Virus record (IMG/VR): IMGVR_UViG_3300033997_000074
Location: 64,001-88,247 of that record
Length of the DNA: 24,247 nt
Source of the DNA: a virus
Reading direction: 5' to 3' (one strand)
Shown: positions 15,456-23,534 of the stretch, in pieces
Layout: each line of letters opens with the position of its first letter
Position numbering within the stretch: the first letter of the stretch is position 1
The notes under the pieces: model-generated
What the model saw: the letters and a program-made list of their open reading frames with translations, nothing else
Databases searched by the model: none
What the model was told of the DNA's origin: nothing
Made by a program: the position numbers and the translations under genes

Positions 15456-15827
15456 TTAAGCCCCTATGTTGTTAATTTCTACTGAAGCAACTTCACCATT
15501 CGTACAACGAACACTGAATTTTGCGGAATAAGTTCGATTGTCTAAGATAGACGAGTAACTCAGTATTTCAGCAACACCATTCTCTTCTAGGATTTTTTCT
15601 TGGAAGATTCTGTCAGCGACAGATTTTGGTGTTTTTCTTCCTAGGATGCGTTGGAAATAAGGGATACCATATGTAGTATCTAAGAACCACTCTTCTTGGA
15701 ATGTACGAAGTAGAATAAACAGCCGCTGTTGAACATTTTCCGTAAACGGCTGTGTTACATCGGTCTTAGTTAGTGGTCCATTATTCCAGATGATATCGCC
15801 AACCGAATAATCTAATTTAAAATCCAT
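15456..15827 (-). CDS. GPW/gp25-like baseplate wedge protein
   Basis: The 123-aa protein (MDFKLDYSVGDIIWNNGPLT) fits the GPW/gp25 lysozyme-like fold family: ENVQQRLFILLRTFQEEWFL (about 30-49), then DTTYGIPYFQRILG (50-63). T4 gp25 anchors sheath to baseplate and starts sheath polymerisation. The family lacks lysozyme activity in most phages. It lies 3 nt before the J-like gene and overlaps the spike gene by 1 nt, the usual gp25-J order. Confidence 0.87.
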   Translation of the reverse strand: MDFKLDYSVGDIIWNNGPLTKTDVTQPFTENVQQRLFILLRTFQEEWFLDTTYGIPYFQRILGRKTPKSVADRIFQEKILEENGVAEILSYSSILDNRTYSAKFSVRCTNGEVASVEINNIGA

Positions 15828-16537
15828 TACTGCGGACCTCCGGTTGTGCTAGGACCAGATTGGACCCCTGTATGAACGTGACTATCAAACACAATTCCAT
15901 TTGAATTAAAAACACCTGCGTGTGTAATATTTCCAACCCACTCTGTATCTGCAACTTCAACCGACATATAGGAGGCCGACACTGCAACATTTTCAGCTTG
16001 AAGTTGAACGTCTGCGTTAGTCTTAATTAAGAAGTTACCTTCAGGGGTCATTCTCATTTCAACTTCGTTAGCTGTTCCAATATTATGTGCAACAACAGTA
16101 TCTTTTGTGCTATGAGGCCAGAATCGTGAAGACGGGTTATTCACTGAAATGATTGAAGGTTGAAGACCTGGGACAAATATAGCGTCGCCTTTATCAAACT
16201 TGGCAAAGTTTAGCGGCGCAGACGGGAATCCTTGACTGTTCTTCCAAGCGTCTAAGTTTCTCATCGAAAAGATTGCAAGACCTGTATCACCAGCTTGGAT
16301 GGGGAAGGTAAAAGCTGAGGTTCTGCTGCAAGGAAATACGACAGGGACGCCTAATATTGGAGTTCTCTCTTTTACAGTGCCGTCTTTGGTTCGTTGATTG
16401 ATGCTTGGTTGGATGTTAACCATTGCACCATTTAAGCTATCAATAACCCCAAGTACCACACAAGGAATAGCTGTCCATATCTCATTCAGGAGTTTGTTTG
16501 ATTGTGCATTAAGTGATTCTTGAAAAAGCTCTTTCAT
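15827..16537 (-). CDS. Baseplate central spike, Gp138/gpV-like
   Basis: The 236-aa protein matches the Gp138 N-terminal OB-fold family (phage phi92 Gp138, P2 gpV type). The N-terminal part ends with NFAKFDKGDAIFVPGL, followed by beta-prism-like repeats (NADVQLQAENVAVSAS, about 173-188). The tip FDSHVHTGVQSGPSTTGGP (residues 217-235) contains His220 and His222. This HxH is the iron-binding apex seen in P2 and phi92 spikes, where three chains coordinate Fe with six His side chains. The spike pierces the outer membrane during infection. Its ATG overlaps the hub stop (TCAT on the plus strand at 16534). Confidence 0.9.
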   Translation of the reverse strand: MKELFQESLNAQSNKLLNEIWTAIPCVVLGVIDSLNGAMVNIQPSINQRTKDGTVKERTPILGVPVVFPCSRTSAFTFPIQAGDTGLAIFSMRNLDAWKNSQGFPSAPLNFAKFDKGDAIFVPGLQPSIISVNNPSSRFWPHSTKDTVVAHNIGTANEVEMRMTPEGNFLIKTNADVQLQAENVAVSASYMSVEVADTEWVGNITHAGVFNSNGIVFDSHVHTGVQSGPSTTGGPQ

Positions 16538-17421
16538 TTTGTACTCACCACCTTTTCAATAGCACTGGCCTTAACTTCAGTGAACCAATCGTTGTCCCTC
16601 CAACCACCAAAGTGCCGCACATCATCAACCTTGTACCAACCTTGAATGAGTGTGTCTTCCAGCTTAACGATAGAGCCAGCAACGATATCTGGATTTAAGA
16701 GCATTCTCCACTGGACGCCTTGCTTCTTAACTTTATCTTTCTTTGATCGGCGCTCATCTGATGTAACACGATAAGCATTTTCAATCAAACCTGTATATCT
16801 TGATACTACGTAAGCCTGATCGAAGTTTTCGTCATTTGCTCTGTCTTTGTCGTGGACATACAAAACGTCGTCATCTACTTGCCAATCAAGTTGGTATTTC
16901 TCGCTCAGCTCATTCAGCATCTGCTTAGGTGTGCCGATCAGCGGATAACCATACAACACTTGATTGTTTAGATTTGTGCCGTTGTATACACCGCGAGAAA
17001 CGCCGGGAAGATTCTTACGGATATCTTCTAAAACCGCTTTAACATCTCGTCCGGGACTGGTAAGTTGGTTTAGGAGTGTATGGTTAAGATCAGTATAACC
17101 ACTACCCATACGCAGTTGAGTAATCCTATCTGTTCCACTTTTTCTAGTGGTTACTAGGTATACTTGCCCAGCAAAAAGCTGTTTAATTCCAATATCTCTA
17201 TATCCTACAGAGAAGGAAGCAAACGGGTAATCTGTATCCAAGACTCTCAAAGATTCGTCTGAAAGGTTATATATCTCTATAGCTGCGGAGTTTGTTTTAT
17301 CTTTATTGTTGGCAGACTTACTAACATCAAACGTAACTTGTAAATTTTGGATTAGTAGTCCATCTCCACTCTTCCAATCTCCGATTGAGAGAGAGTATTC
17401 CCTGTTACGTTGAAGTAGCAT
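16534..17421 (-). CDS. Baseplate hub protein (gp27/gpD-like)
   Basis: The 295-aa protein resembles the phage late control D / gp27 hub family. IQNLQVTFDVSKSANNKDKT and the following AAIEIYNLSDESL (residues 24-58) are typical of the first domain, while LIGTPKQMLNELSEKYQLDW (about 177-196) is the usual second-domain segment. It forms the trimeric hub between tail tube and spike. It overlaps the spike gene by 4 nt (ATGA) and is followed 5' by the small plug-like gene with a 2-nt gap. Confidence 0.85.
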   Translation of the reverse strand: MLLQRNREYSLSIGDWKSGDGLLIQNLQVTFDVSKSANNKDKTNSAAIEIYNLSDESLRVLDTDYPFASFSVGYRDIGIKQLFAGQVYLVTTRKSGTDRITQLRMGSGYTDLNHTLLNQLTSPGRDVKAVLEDIRKNLPGVSRGVYNGTNLNNQVLYGYPLIGTPKQMLNELSEKYQLDWQVDDDVLYVHDKDRANDENFDQAYVVSRYTGLIENAYRVTSDERRSKKDKVKKQGVQWRMLLNPDIVAGSIVKLEDTLIQGWYKVDDVRHFGGWRDNDWFTEVKASAIEKVVSTK

Positions 17422-17423
17422 TC

Positions 17424-17759
17424 TTATTCTCCGTCTTCGTAGATGTAAAACATCCTGTAATACTTAGCTAAGTCTTTGGGATATGTCTTGTAAAACTCAT
17501 CGCCAATCTCAGCAATTGGCTCCATCCAAAAGAACCCTGTTAGTTCATCAATCACGTAGTCTTTTAGTAGTGGGAAGTGGGGAACAACAGCTTGACCCCG
17601 TACCAAAGCTTCGCCATCGGCTGTAAACAAAGAGAGTGTGTAAAGCTCCATTCTGTTGTTATACAGAAACTCAAGGTTGTACGAATTACCCTCTAGAGTG
17701 ATTGAATACCCGTAGTAATCGTCTCCAAATAGCGGTATATCTACGTATCTAAGTGTCAT
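17424..17759 (-). CDS. Small baseplate plug protein (Pam3 gp18-like)
   Basis: The 111-aa product begins MTLRYVDIPLFGDDYYGYSI and ends MFYIYEDGE. It looks like the DUF6983 family, seen as a plug in the baseplate of cyanophage Pam3: a short N-terminal strand set with GDDYYGYSITLEGNSYNLEF and a conserved Arg-Met-Glu strand (NNRMELYTLSLF). It lies between the Dit-like and hub genes, the expected position. The ATG overlaps the preceding TGA (ATGA at 17759-17756). Confidence 0.75.
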   Translation of the reverse strand: MTLRYVDIPLFGDDYYGYSITLEGNSYNLEFLYNNRMELYTLSLFTADGEALVRGQAVVPHFPLLKDYVIDELTGFFWMEPIAEIGDEFYKTYPKDLAKYYRMFYIYEDGE

Positions 17760-18553
17760 AGTTCGTCCACCGCTGCTCTCAGAGGGTCTGTGTCTTTAGG
17801 GGCACCATCGTCGCCTGCTGTACCAATTGTACTATCTTGTTTACCCTTACTAACCTTACCAGATGCTTTACCTTGGAGTTCAGAACGAATATTCTCTGGA
17901 ATTTGTGTCTTTTGAAGTGTTATAAAATCCACTTTCTCCAATGTTAAGTCACAGAATAACCCATACCCAGTATTGATATCTTCTCTGATACTAATACTTG
18001 TAACAACAAGGTCACGAACGATATTAGTCAGCTTCAGTTCATCATACTCGTACAATGAAACAACTTGGATGTTGCTGTCGTATTGTCTAGTATCTTGGTT
18101 ATAGACTCGGCCAGTTACAAGGTTCTGAAGAACTCGCTTAAGGTATGGGAGATAGTCTAGGCGTTCTTCCTGCATAACAACTTCTGGTTCAGTGTTGGGA
18201 AGAAACTGACCAATGCTGTTTGGAATGAAACTTTTTACTTTATCAAACAATCCGTTGCTTTGCATAATGTAGACAGGCTCAGTGACCATATCTACGTTGT
18301 AGGGAGCAACGCCATCTAAATCCATAATAATGAAGGTTGCATCGCTAACATCAACTGCCGACATTACGGCTGAGATGTTATATACTGAGTTCTCTTTAAT
18401 AAAGTGGTCAGTAATCCTTCCACCACCATCTACAGGGTGTTTAGTAACCTGACCACGATGTTGCTCAGAAAATGAAGTTACAGCATCGAAATAGATAAAG
18501 CCGCTTGCTTCATTCTCAGCATCAGTAGGCGTCCAACGAAGAGCCAATGTCAT
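17756..18553 (-). CDS. Dit-like baseplate/tail protein
   Basis: The 265-aa protein carries a Dit-like N-terminal domain: FDAVTSFSEQHRGQVTKHPV followed by GGGRITDHFIKENSVYNISA (about residues 22-62), a pattern common in myovirus proteins located right after the tape measure. Residues 96-190 form a less conserved middle with a helical part (LPYLKRVLQNLVTG). The C-terminal 40 residues are polar and low in complexity (GKASGKVSKGKQDS). It probably forms the ring at the distal end of the tail tube that binds tape measure and hub. Confidence 0.75.
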   Translation of the reverse strand: MTLALRWTPTDAENEASGFIYFDAVTSFSEQHRGQVTKHPVDGGGRITDHFIKENSVYNISAVMSAVDVSDATFIIMDLDGVAPYNVDMVTEPVYIMQSNGLFDKVKSFIPNSIGQFLPNTEPEVVMQEERLDYLPYLKRVLQNLVTGRVYNQDTRQYDSNIQVVSLYEYDELKLTNIVRDLVVTSISIREDINTGYGLFCDLTLEKVDFITLQKTQIPENIRSELQGKASGKVSKGKQDSTIGTAGDDGAPKDTDPLRAAVDEL

Positions 18554-18565
18554 GTTGTTCTCCTA

Positions 18566-20458
18566 TTATTCTAATTCTGGGTTTTCGGCATTAACGGCCT
18601 TAAACATGTCTTCAAGCTTAATACGAACAACCTCCCCAACCTTATCTGGATTGGTTGCATCGTAAATATTGAAAGTTGCAGTAACTTGTCCAGCCTGCTT
18701 GTCCATCGGGAAAATCCCTACTGGATTCTGGTATCCCTCTTTAGCTGCTTGCTGGGCTGCTAACTGTCTTTGTATTTTTTGTTGAGTAATCCAATCTTCT
18801 GTTACACTGAACCCACTAAGTTGTGGTGGTACGGTTGACCCAACATCTACTCTCGGATCAATAGCTTCCAGCAGCCTTGTACCTCCCCTCAGAGCAGCAT
18901 TTACGCCTGCCCTTCCTGGGGCCGTCAGCGTGTTGGCATACCTCTTACCTGCTTCAGCAGCCATCTCTCCAGCTTTTCCAAAATCACCCTCAACTAAAGC
19001 ATTCAATGCCCCTGCACTGTTTGAGATGGTAGACATTGCAGTCATAAGGCGATCTAGTACGGAACTAGATTCTAAAGTTCCCAAAAGCTGTTGCCAACCA
19101 GTAATAGAGTTCCCCAACAGGGTGTTGACTTCTGTAAAAGCTTGTTTAGTAGATTCCAACCAAAGAAGAGCTTTACTTCTTGTCTCCTTATCTGGGAAGA
19201 GTTTGTCACCGAGGAAGCTATCTCGACCCTGAAAGAATCTTTGCAGTGACTGAAAGCTAAGCATGGCTACGGAGACATATTTAGTTATCTCATCAAAGCC
19301 TTTGGCTAATGATTCAACCAGAGGGCCAGCCTCTCGGGCACCATCGGCCATTGCTCTAAACAGGCGAGCAAAACCACTTTCAACACCAGCATTACTTGCC
19401 ACCATTGCTAATTGGTTGTAAGCATTCTGAAATCTTGCTTGCTCAGCTTGTGACGCTTTTTGTGCCGCAGTCAGACCGGGTTGTGCCATCTCCCCGGCAC
19501 GTTGCCCAGCATACAGAAGAATATCACCTTTGACCTCACGCCGCTCCATTGCGCTGCGAAGTTCTTGAATTGCCTCGCTTCCAGTTTTGCCACCCCCACG
19601 TCCCTCTGCTGCAAGCTTACGTTGGTATGCTTCAGCAAAGACAGCAATACCCCCCGGAAGAGCTTCAGCAATCTGACCAGTGAGTTCTTCTGACATCAGC
19701 TGGTTCTTACCAGCCACTTGACTAAGTGCTCTAAACAAACGATTCTGAGAAGTGCGGTCAAGCTTATTAACGCGGGCCAATTCAGAGAAGCCTTGAAAAA
19801 CTCCCTGACTTTGACCAACTGTCATTCCCGCACCAGTCAGACCGGAAATCAGTTTGTTATAATCGGGAATAGCCTCAAGCCAGTTGAAACCTACTCGTTC
19901 CCCTTGTGCCCTAAGCCAATCAAAAGCCTCTGTTCCCTGAGCAGCATTACCGCCAGCTTGTTGAACAATGGCTGAAGTCTGTAGCTGAGCCGAAACAATC
20001 TCTTGGTTACGACGATTAAGAGCACCAAGACCATATCCGCCACCAGCAAGAGCAACAAGCGGCATATAAGCACGAGCGGTAAATCCACCTACACCACCAG
20101 CTACACCCGCCTGTCTTGTGCTAATACCACCGCGACCATTTACGTTTGGGGTGATATCTGCTTGGGAGCTTGCCGCTCTTGCAGCATTCTTCATAGCTCT
20201 TGTCATTTGACGGGTAAGGCTTGCTTGGTCAATAACAAATCGGTCGATTGAGAAAGCAGTTGTCATGCTGGCTCGGTCTAGAGCATTACCGAGGACAATG
20301 TTTAACTTACGCTGATCAACAACAAAGCGATCAATTGAGAAAGCAAGTTTCCCAGCAGAGAATTTAGCTAGTTTCTTTTCAAGAAGTTTTAGGTTCTTAT
20401 CTAGCTGCTTCCACTTAAGATTAAAATCTACTCCAACTGTATACTTGGCAATTTCCAC
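18566..20458 (-). CDS. Tape measure protein
   Basis: The 630-aa protein lies between the tail assembly chaperone and baseplate genes and has the conserved tape-measure N-terminal domain: VGFNWLEAIPDYNKLISGLTG, then GVFQGFSELARVNKLDR and QLMSEELTGQIAEALPGG (about 195-280). The N-terminus has helices with a repeated FSIDRFVVDQ / FSIDRFVIDQ (residues 40-49 and 69-78). A stretch with ALVEGDFGKAGEMAAEAGKR continues the helical body. At about 0.15 nm per residue it would specify a tail near 95 nm. The start in VEIAKYTVGV-like context is a non-ATG codon at 20458 (GTG on the minus strand). It is short for a myovirus tape measure. Confidence 0.9.
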   Translation of the reverse strand: MEIAKYTVGVDFNLKWKQLDKNLKLLEKKLAKFSAGKLAFSIDRFVVDQRKLNIVLGNALDRASMTTAFSIDRFVIDQASLTRQMTRAMKNAARAASSQADITPNVNGRGGISTRQAGVAGGVGGFTARAYMPLVALAGGGYGLGALNRRNQEIVSAQLQTSAIVQQAGGNAAQGTEAFDWLRAQGERVGFNWLEAIPDYNKLISGLTGAGMTVGQSQGVFQGFSELARVNKLDRTSQNRLFRALSQVAGKNQLMSEELTGQIAEALPGGIAVFAEAYQRKLAAEGRGGGKTGSEAIQELRSAMERREVKGDILLYAGQRAGEMAQPGLTAAQKASQAEQARFQNAYNQLAMVASNAGVESGFARLFRAMADGAREAGPLVESLAKGFDEITKYVSVAMLSFQSLQRFFQGRDSFLGDKLFPDKETRSKALLWLESTKQAFTEVNTLLGNSITGWQQLLGTLESSSVLDRLMTAMSTISNSAGALNALVEGDFGKAGEMAAEAGKRYANTLTAPGRAGVNAALRGGTRLLEAIDPRVDVGSTVPPQLSGFSVTEDWITQQKIQRQLAAQQAAKEGYQNPVGIFPMDKQAGQVTATFNIYDATNPDKVGEVVRIKLEDMFKAVNAENPELE

Positions 20459-20470
20459 GCTAGATTACCT

Positions 20471-20761
20471 TCATCTTGTTAATCTTTTCTTAGCCTCAGC
20501 CTCTGCTTCAGCAGCTTTCTTAGCCTCTTCTTGTAATGTGTCATAGACATCAATCACTTCAAGCATGTCGTAGAGGTCTTTAAGTGTTCTACATGTAGAG
20601 AATTCACCTATAAGATGTAATCCGCCAAGCTTGTGTGTAGCCACACGATAAATTTGCCAAGGGATAGAAAAGTTTTCTTCAATCTCTTTCTCGACTTTTG
20701 ACTTGACGGTTGGTACAGATTTGTCTTTTATTACTCGTCTGTACCGCTTTCCGTAAAAAGG
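20471..20761 (-). CDS. Tail assembly chaperone, T-like extension in the -1 frame
   Basis: An open frame of 96 codons overlaps the end of the chaperone gene and stops at TGA 20473-20471. It has no credible start codon or ribosome binding site. Its stop-free stretch begins right after a TGA at 20764-20762 in its own frame. Translated, it reads GKRYRRVIKDKSVPTV near the start, EENFSIPWQIYRVATHKLGG in the middle and a helical Lys/Glu/Ala-rich end (EEAKKAAEAEAEAKKRLTR). The position, just before the tape measure, and the -1 relation to the upstream gene match the G/GT chaperones of lambda and P2 E/E'. The product would be a fusion of about 192 aa. Confidence 0.8.
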   Translation of the reverse strand, partial: PFYGKRYRRVIKDKSVPTVKSKVEKEIEENFSIPWQIYRVATHKLGGLHLIGEFSTCRTLKDLYDMLEVIDVYDTLQEEAKKAAEAEAEAKKRLTR

Positions 20762-21048
20762 TCAGGCATGTTCCACTGAATAATCTGATTGGTCAGCTCA
20801 TACAGGTGGGTAGTCCGGCGAGCAAAGATAATGTCAAAAGAGTTTTTATCAATATTCTTATTCTTATAAGAAACACTGCCAATAATAATACGCTTGATAA
20901 GCTCTACAGACGGCACACCGCCAGTCTTCATAAGTTCTTGTTGAACTTCAAGAGAGACGGTTGCGGGCATTGCATCTACAAGATAAGTTTCACCATCAAG
21001 TTCGATGGTAGTTTGCGGCAAAGCCATGATCCCAGCTTTACTAGCCAT
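20731..21048 (-). CDS. Tail assembly chaperone, G-like
   Basis: The 105-aa protein begins MASKAGIMALPQTTIELDGE and ends DLFTESGTDE. It is a small acidic alpha/beta protein encoded between the tube and tape measure genes, the place of the tail assembly chaperone that coats the tape measure before tube assembly. GGAGG lies upstream of ATG 21048. Sequence similarity to lambda gpG is not visible; the call depends on gene order and on the -1 frame extension described next to it. Confidence 0.75.
   Translation of the reverse strand: MASKAGIMALPQTTIELDGETYLVDAMPATVSLEVQQELMKTGGVPSVELIKRIIIGSVSYKNKNIDKNSFDIIFARRTTHLYELTNQIIQWNMPDLFTESGTDE
20752..20762 (-). promoter_or_regulatory. Candidate -1 ribosomal frameshift site
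   Basis: On the minus strand, zero-frame codons CTT TTT ACG lie in ACCTTTTTACG. A one-base slip at TTT (T run at 20759-20755) moves the ribosome into the -1 frame open to 20471. It is not a perfect X-XXY-YYZ heptamer: the A-site Phe codon re-pairs fully, but the preceding Leu codon re-pairs imperfectly. The slip must occur between the -1 frame TGA (20764-20762) and the zero-frame TAA (20733-20731). Confidence 0.55.
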
Positions 21049-21071
21049 AAATTATTTCCTCCGGTTTATTT

Positions 21072-21545
21072 CTAAAAAATACTCGACACACTATCAAATA
21101 GGCTATCAAGTACAGTTTTTGGTCTAGTATTACCACCAACCTTAAAGTCTCTAACGCTTTGACAAAAGATACTCCAAGTGCGAGTTTCAAATTGTCCACT
21201 AAAAGTGGCGTCAGGGAAGTTGGTAATATATGCGTCACTGCTGCTAAACACACTCGTACCAGATGAATCCTTCAGCATCACACTAAGTTTACCTGTACCC
21301 ATCTCAATATCCATCGAATGAATCGCTGAGAGAATATCATTTGCCGAACTTGTTTGAATAAGCTCAAACTGGATAGTGCAGGACTTATCTGGATTTCTAA
21401 CCCTCGTGTGTTTTCCCCTAATTCCGGGGATAGTGATAAATGATGGACTTGTCTTGATAATCGAAATACTGTCCCATCCGACGATTTGGAAGTCATCAAT
21501 TACCAGTGTTACGGAAGATGGGGAATACGTTACAATATCAGCCAT
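21072..21545 (-). CDS. Tail tube-like protein, paralogue 3
   Basis: The 157-aa protein (MADIVTYSPSSVTLVIDDFQ) belongs with the two genes upstream: it shares the core SVMLKDSSGTSVFSSSDAYI and the following FETRTWSI and VGGN. The family resembles DUF3277-type tail tube proteins. It is the most diverged of the three at its N-terminus (GWDSISIIKTSP in place of GYAEGTF). It may be a tube-related component such as tube initiator or terminator rather than the main tube subunit. GAGGTGG precedes ATG 21545. Confidence 0.75.
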   Translation of the reverse strand: MADIVTYSPSSVTLVIDDFQIVGWDSISIIKTSPSFITIPGIRGKHTRVRNPDKSCTIQFELIQTSSANDILSAIHSMDIEMGTGKLSVMLKDSSGTSVFSSSDAYITNFPDATFSGQFETRTWSIFCQSVRDFKVGGNTRPKTVLDSLFDSVSSIF

Positions 21546-21553
21546 TCACCACC

Positions 21554-22054
21554 TCAGAAGATTCCATTAAGTGAAGGAAGAGCAGCGGTGGCAATTGAAA
21601 CAATAGAATCAATCGTACTACCTCTTTCCTCATTACCACCAACATTGAGCGCCGCTTGTGTTGCCTTAAATACCCAAGTACGAGTTTCAAATCTATTAGA
21701 AAGTGTCAACGGGGGAATGTCTTCAATCCAAGCAGTTGCTGAAAAGAATAAAGATGTTCCGCTGCTGTCCTTAATCATAATAGGCATTTTGGCCATCTGC
21801 GTGATTTCGTCGGCAAGATAGAGCTTTGTTAGAGCATCATTACTTGAGCTTCCGCTATACAAGGTAACCTCAACTGTGTAAGTTGTGTCTTTCGTATACA
21901 AGCGACTGACAACGCTATCTGCTGTTCGTCTACTAGCGAAAGGAACTGTATCTTTTCTAATAGAGACGAAAGTTCCATCAGCATAGCCATTTAGAGACAG
22001 AAGTCCCGCAACGGTGATTGTCACATCTTCAGGAATATAGTTTGCGATTTCCAC
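21554..22054 (-). CDS. Tail tube-like protein, paralogue 2
   Basis: The 166-aa product (VEIANYIPEDVTITVAGLLS, initiated at GTG 22054 behind GGAGAG) shares the same fold signature as its neighbours: GYADGTFVSI near the N-terminus, then PIMIKDSSGTSLFFSATAWI, FETRTWVF and VGGNE. It is intermediate between paralogues 1 and 3 in sequence. It lies 8 nt from paralogue 3 and 54 nt from paralogue 1. The role within the tail is inferred from family and location. Confidence 0.77.
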   Translation of the reverse strand: MEIANYIPEDVTITVAGLLSLNGYADGTFVSIRKDTVPFASRRTADSVVSRLYTKDTTYTVEVTLYSGSSSNDALTKLYLADEITQMAKMPIMIKDSSGTSLFFSATAWIEDIPPLTLSNRFETRTWVFKATQAALNVGGNEERGSTIDSIVSIATAALPSLNGIF

Positions 22055-22108
22055 AAAACTCTCCGTCTTATTAGATTAAAGAAAAGGGAGAGCAAGTCTC
22101 CCTCTCCA

Positions 22109-22633
22109 TTACAGACGCCAGCGAGCGTCTACTTGACCGCCAAGACCTTCGATAGCGGCAGCTGTAGATTCATCAATCAGCGTGTTGCCGCCTATTTTAC
22201 CTGTAGCATTAAACAGGAAAATTGTCCAGTCGCGCTGTTCAGCAGTGTTTGAGAAGACAATATCCGGTGAAACTTCAATAAAAGCTTGATTGGAGTGCAG
22301 CAGCGTAGTCCCGCTATTATCTTTAATCATCACACTCCCAATAAACTCATTGCGAGATGCCTCTTCATCAGCTGCTTGCCAAGCTTCCATAAAGTTATTA
22401 CTTGCAGTGAACTGCATAAGGCTAAGGGTGACTCGACGAGATGTGTTGCGACGCTTTACCCTTCCGCCTTGATTATCGCTCCCCTGAAATGCCTCTGCCG
22501 GGGGGATGTTACGAGTTGCAGTGATGAAAGTTCCTTCAGCGTAACCAGTTACATTGTGAACCTGTCCACCAACGCTGATTACAACAGTAACTTCTTCTGG
22601 GGTGTAGGAACCCAAAATAGCTTCATTTGCCAT
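22109..22633 (-). CDS. Tail tube-like protein, paralogue 1 (probable main tube protein)
   Basis: The 174-aa protein (MANEAILGSYTPEEVTVVIS) is the first of three paralogues. It has GYAEGTFITATRNIPPAEAF, then SVMIKDNSGTTLLHSNQAFI and QRDWTIFLFNATGKIGGNT. The size and order after the sheath-like gene fit the major tail tube subunit of DUF3277-type phages. It carries the fullest N-terminal loop, including a polar insertion with GSDNQGGRVKRRNTSRR. A short non-coding gap follows before paralogue 2, which suggests that this gene is expressed most strongly, though that is inference. Confidence 0.8.
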   Translation of the reverse strand: MANEAILGSYTPEEVTVVISVGGQVHNVTGYAEGTFITATRNIPPAEAFQGSDNQGGRVKRRNTSRRVTLSLMQFTASNNFMEAWQAADEEASRNEFIGSVMIKDNSGTTLLHSNQAFIEVSPDIVFSNTAEQRDWTIFLFNATGKIGGNTLIDESTAAAIEGLGGQVDARWRL

Positions 22634-22649
22634 TTAATTTACCTCAAAA

Positions 22650-23534
22650 TTAAGCTCTCACGGTGTTGTTAGGCCTAACCCCATGAAAATCTTCATAAAA
22701 ATTATCGTAAACCGTCGCAGCCTCTTCCTCGGAGAGAAAAGTTCTGTCGAAGATTTTCTTACCCTTGAAAAACATTTTTGACCTAAATTTTCCATTATCC
22801 CTTAGAGTAACACCTATAGATTTGGGAGAGTTATCTAATTTAGGCTTACTCAGAACTCGTACTAATTTTTCTTCTACATCTCCCTTCCTTAGTAAAAGTT
22901 GTAGAAAATCAATAGACTTTCCCAATGCGGCGGAGGCATCAACCATCGTAGGAAACCAAAAACCCAGAAAATAGTATGGTCTATACCTAACAGATTTTTT
23001 ATTCTCGTGGTAAGTGTCTCCGAGAGTCCCCTCTTTAAGCCTCTTAAAGAAAGACTTTTTATTCATACCAAGGATTTCCATCCCTTTGAATCTATCTGGA
23101 AACCAGAATCCTGAGATAAACACTGGTATATTTTTATACCTGCTTTCCCTCGGTTTTCGGTTCTCTTTCAAATAGTTTGGATTCTCTTCGTAAAATTTTA
23201 ACAGGCTCAGCGACATTCTTTCCCTGACATCCTCTGGCACGGTGACCCCGAAAGAATTTGGATGGTGTCCAAGTATGTTGTAGCCGTTTTTAATCGAGTT
23301 GTACGCTTTTATGGCTTTTTCTTCTAGGTCAAGGATGAATTCTTCAGAACCAACACAAAGAACTTCGAAAAGAAAATTTTCTTTTCCGTACTTCTCAATA
23401 GCCCTGCGCAACTTAGTACAAGTGGAACCTTTGGAGAAGTGCTCTCTGCGCCTTTCATTGGGTCTGGAAGTTATGCCGATATACGCTTTCTCGTTGATGA
23501 CATTTGTCATCTTGTATAGATAAAACTTTCTCAT
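22650..23534 (-). CDS. Free-standing GIY-YIG homing endonuclease
   Basis: The 294-aa protein starts MRKFYLYKMTNVINEKAYIG: the GIY motif is represented by YLYKMTN (residues 5-11) and YIG is at 18-20. Arg residues follow at 24-30, with LRRAIEKYGKENF (42-54) and the catalytic-type Glu71 in LDLEEKAIKAYNS. Two similar DNA-binding modules come next (FISGFWFPDRFKGMEILG, about 139-156, and FLGFWFPTMVDASAALG, about 189-205), then an AP2-like end with IGVTLRDNGKFRSK (240-253). ATG 23534 is supported by GGAGG (23542-23538); the longer frame upstream overlaps the sheath-like gene and has no such site. It sits between two structural genes and is a mobile element. Confidence 0.9.
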   Translation of the reverse strand: MRKFYLYKMTNVINEKAYIGITSRPNERRREHFSKGSTCTKLRRAIEKYGKENFLFEVLCVGSEEFILDLEEKAIKAYNSIKNGYNILGHHPNSFGVTVPEDVRERMSLSLLKFYEENPNYLKENRKPRESRYKNIPVFISGFWFPDRFKGMEILGMNKKSFFKRLKEGTLGDTYHENKKSVRYRPYYFLGFWFPTMVDASAALGKSIDFLQLLLRKGDVEEKLVRVLSKPKLDNSPKSIGVTLRDNGKFRSKMFFKGKKIFDRTFLSEEEAATVYDNFYEDFHGVRPNNTVRA

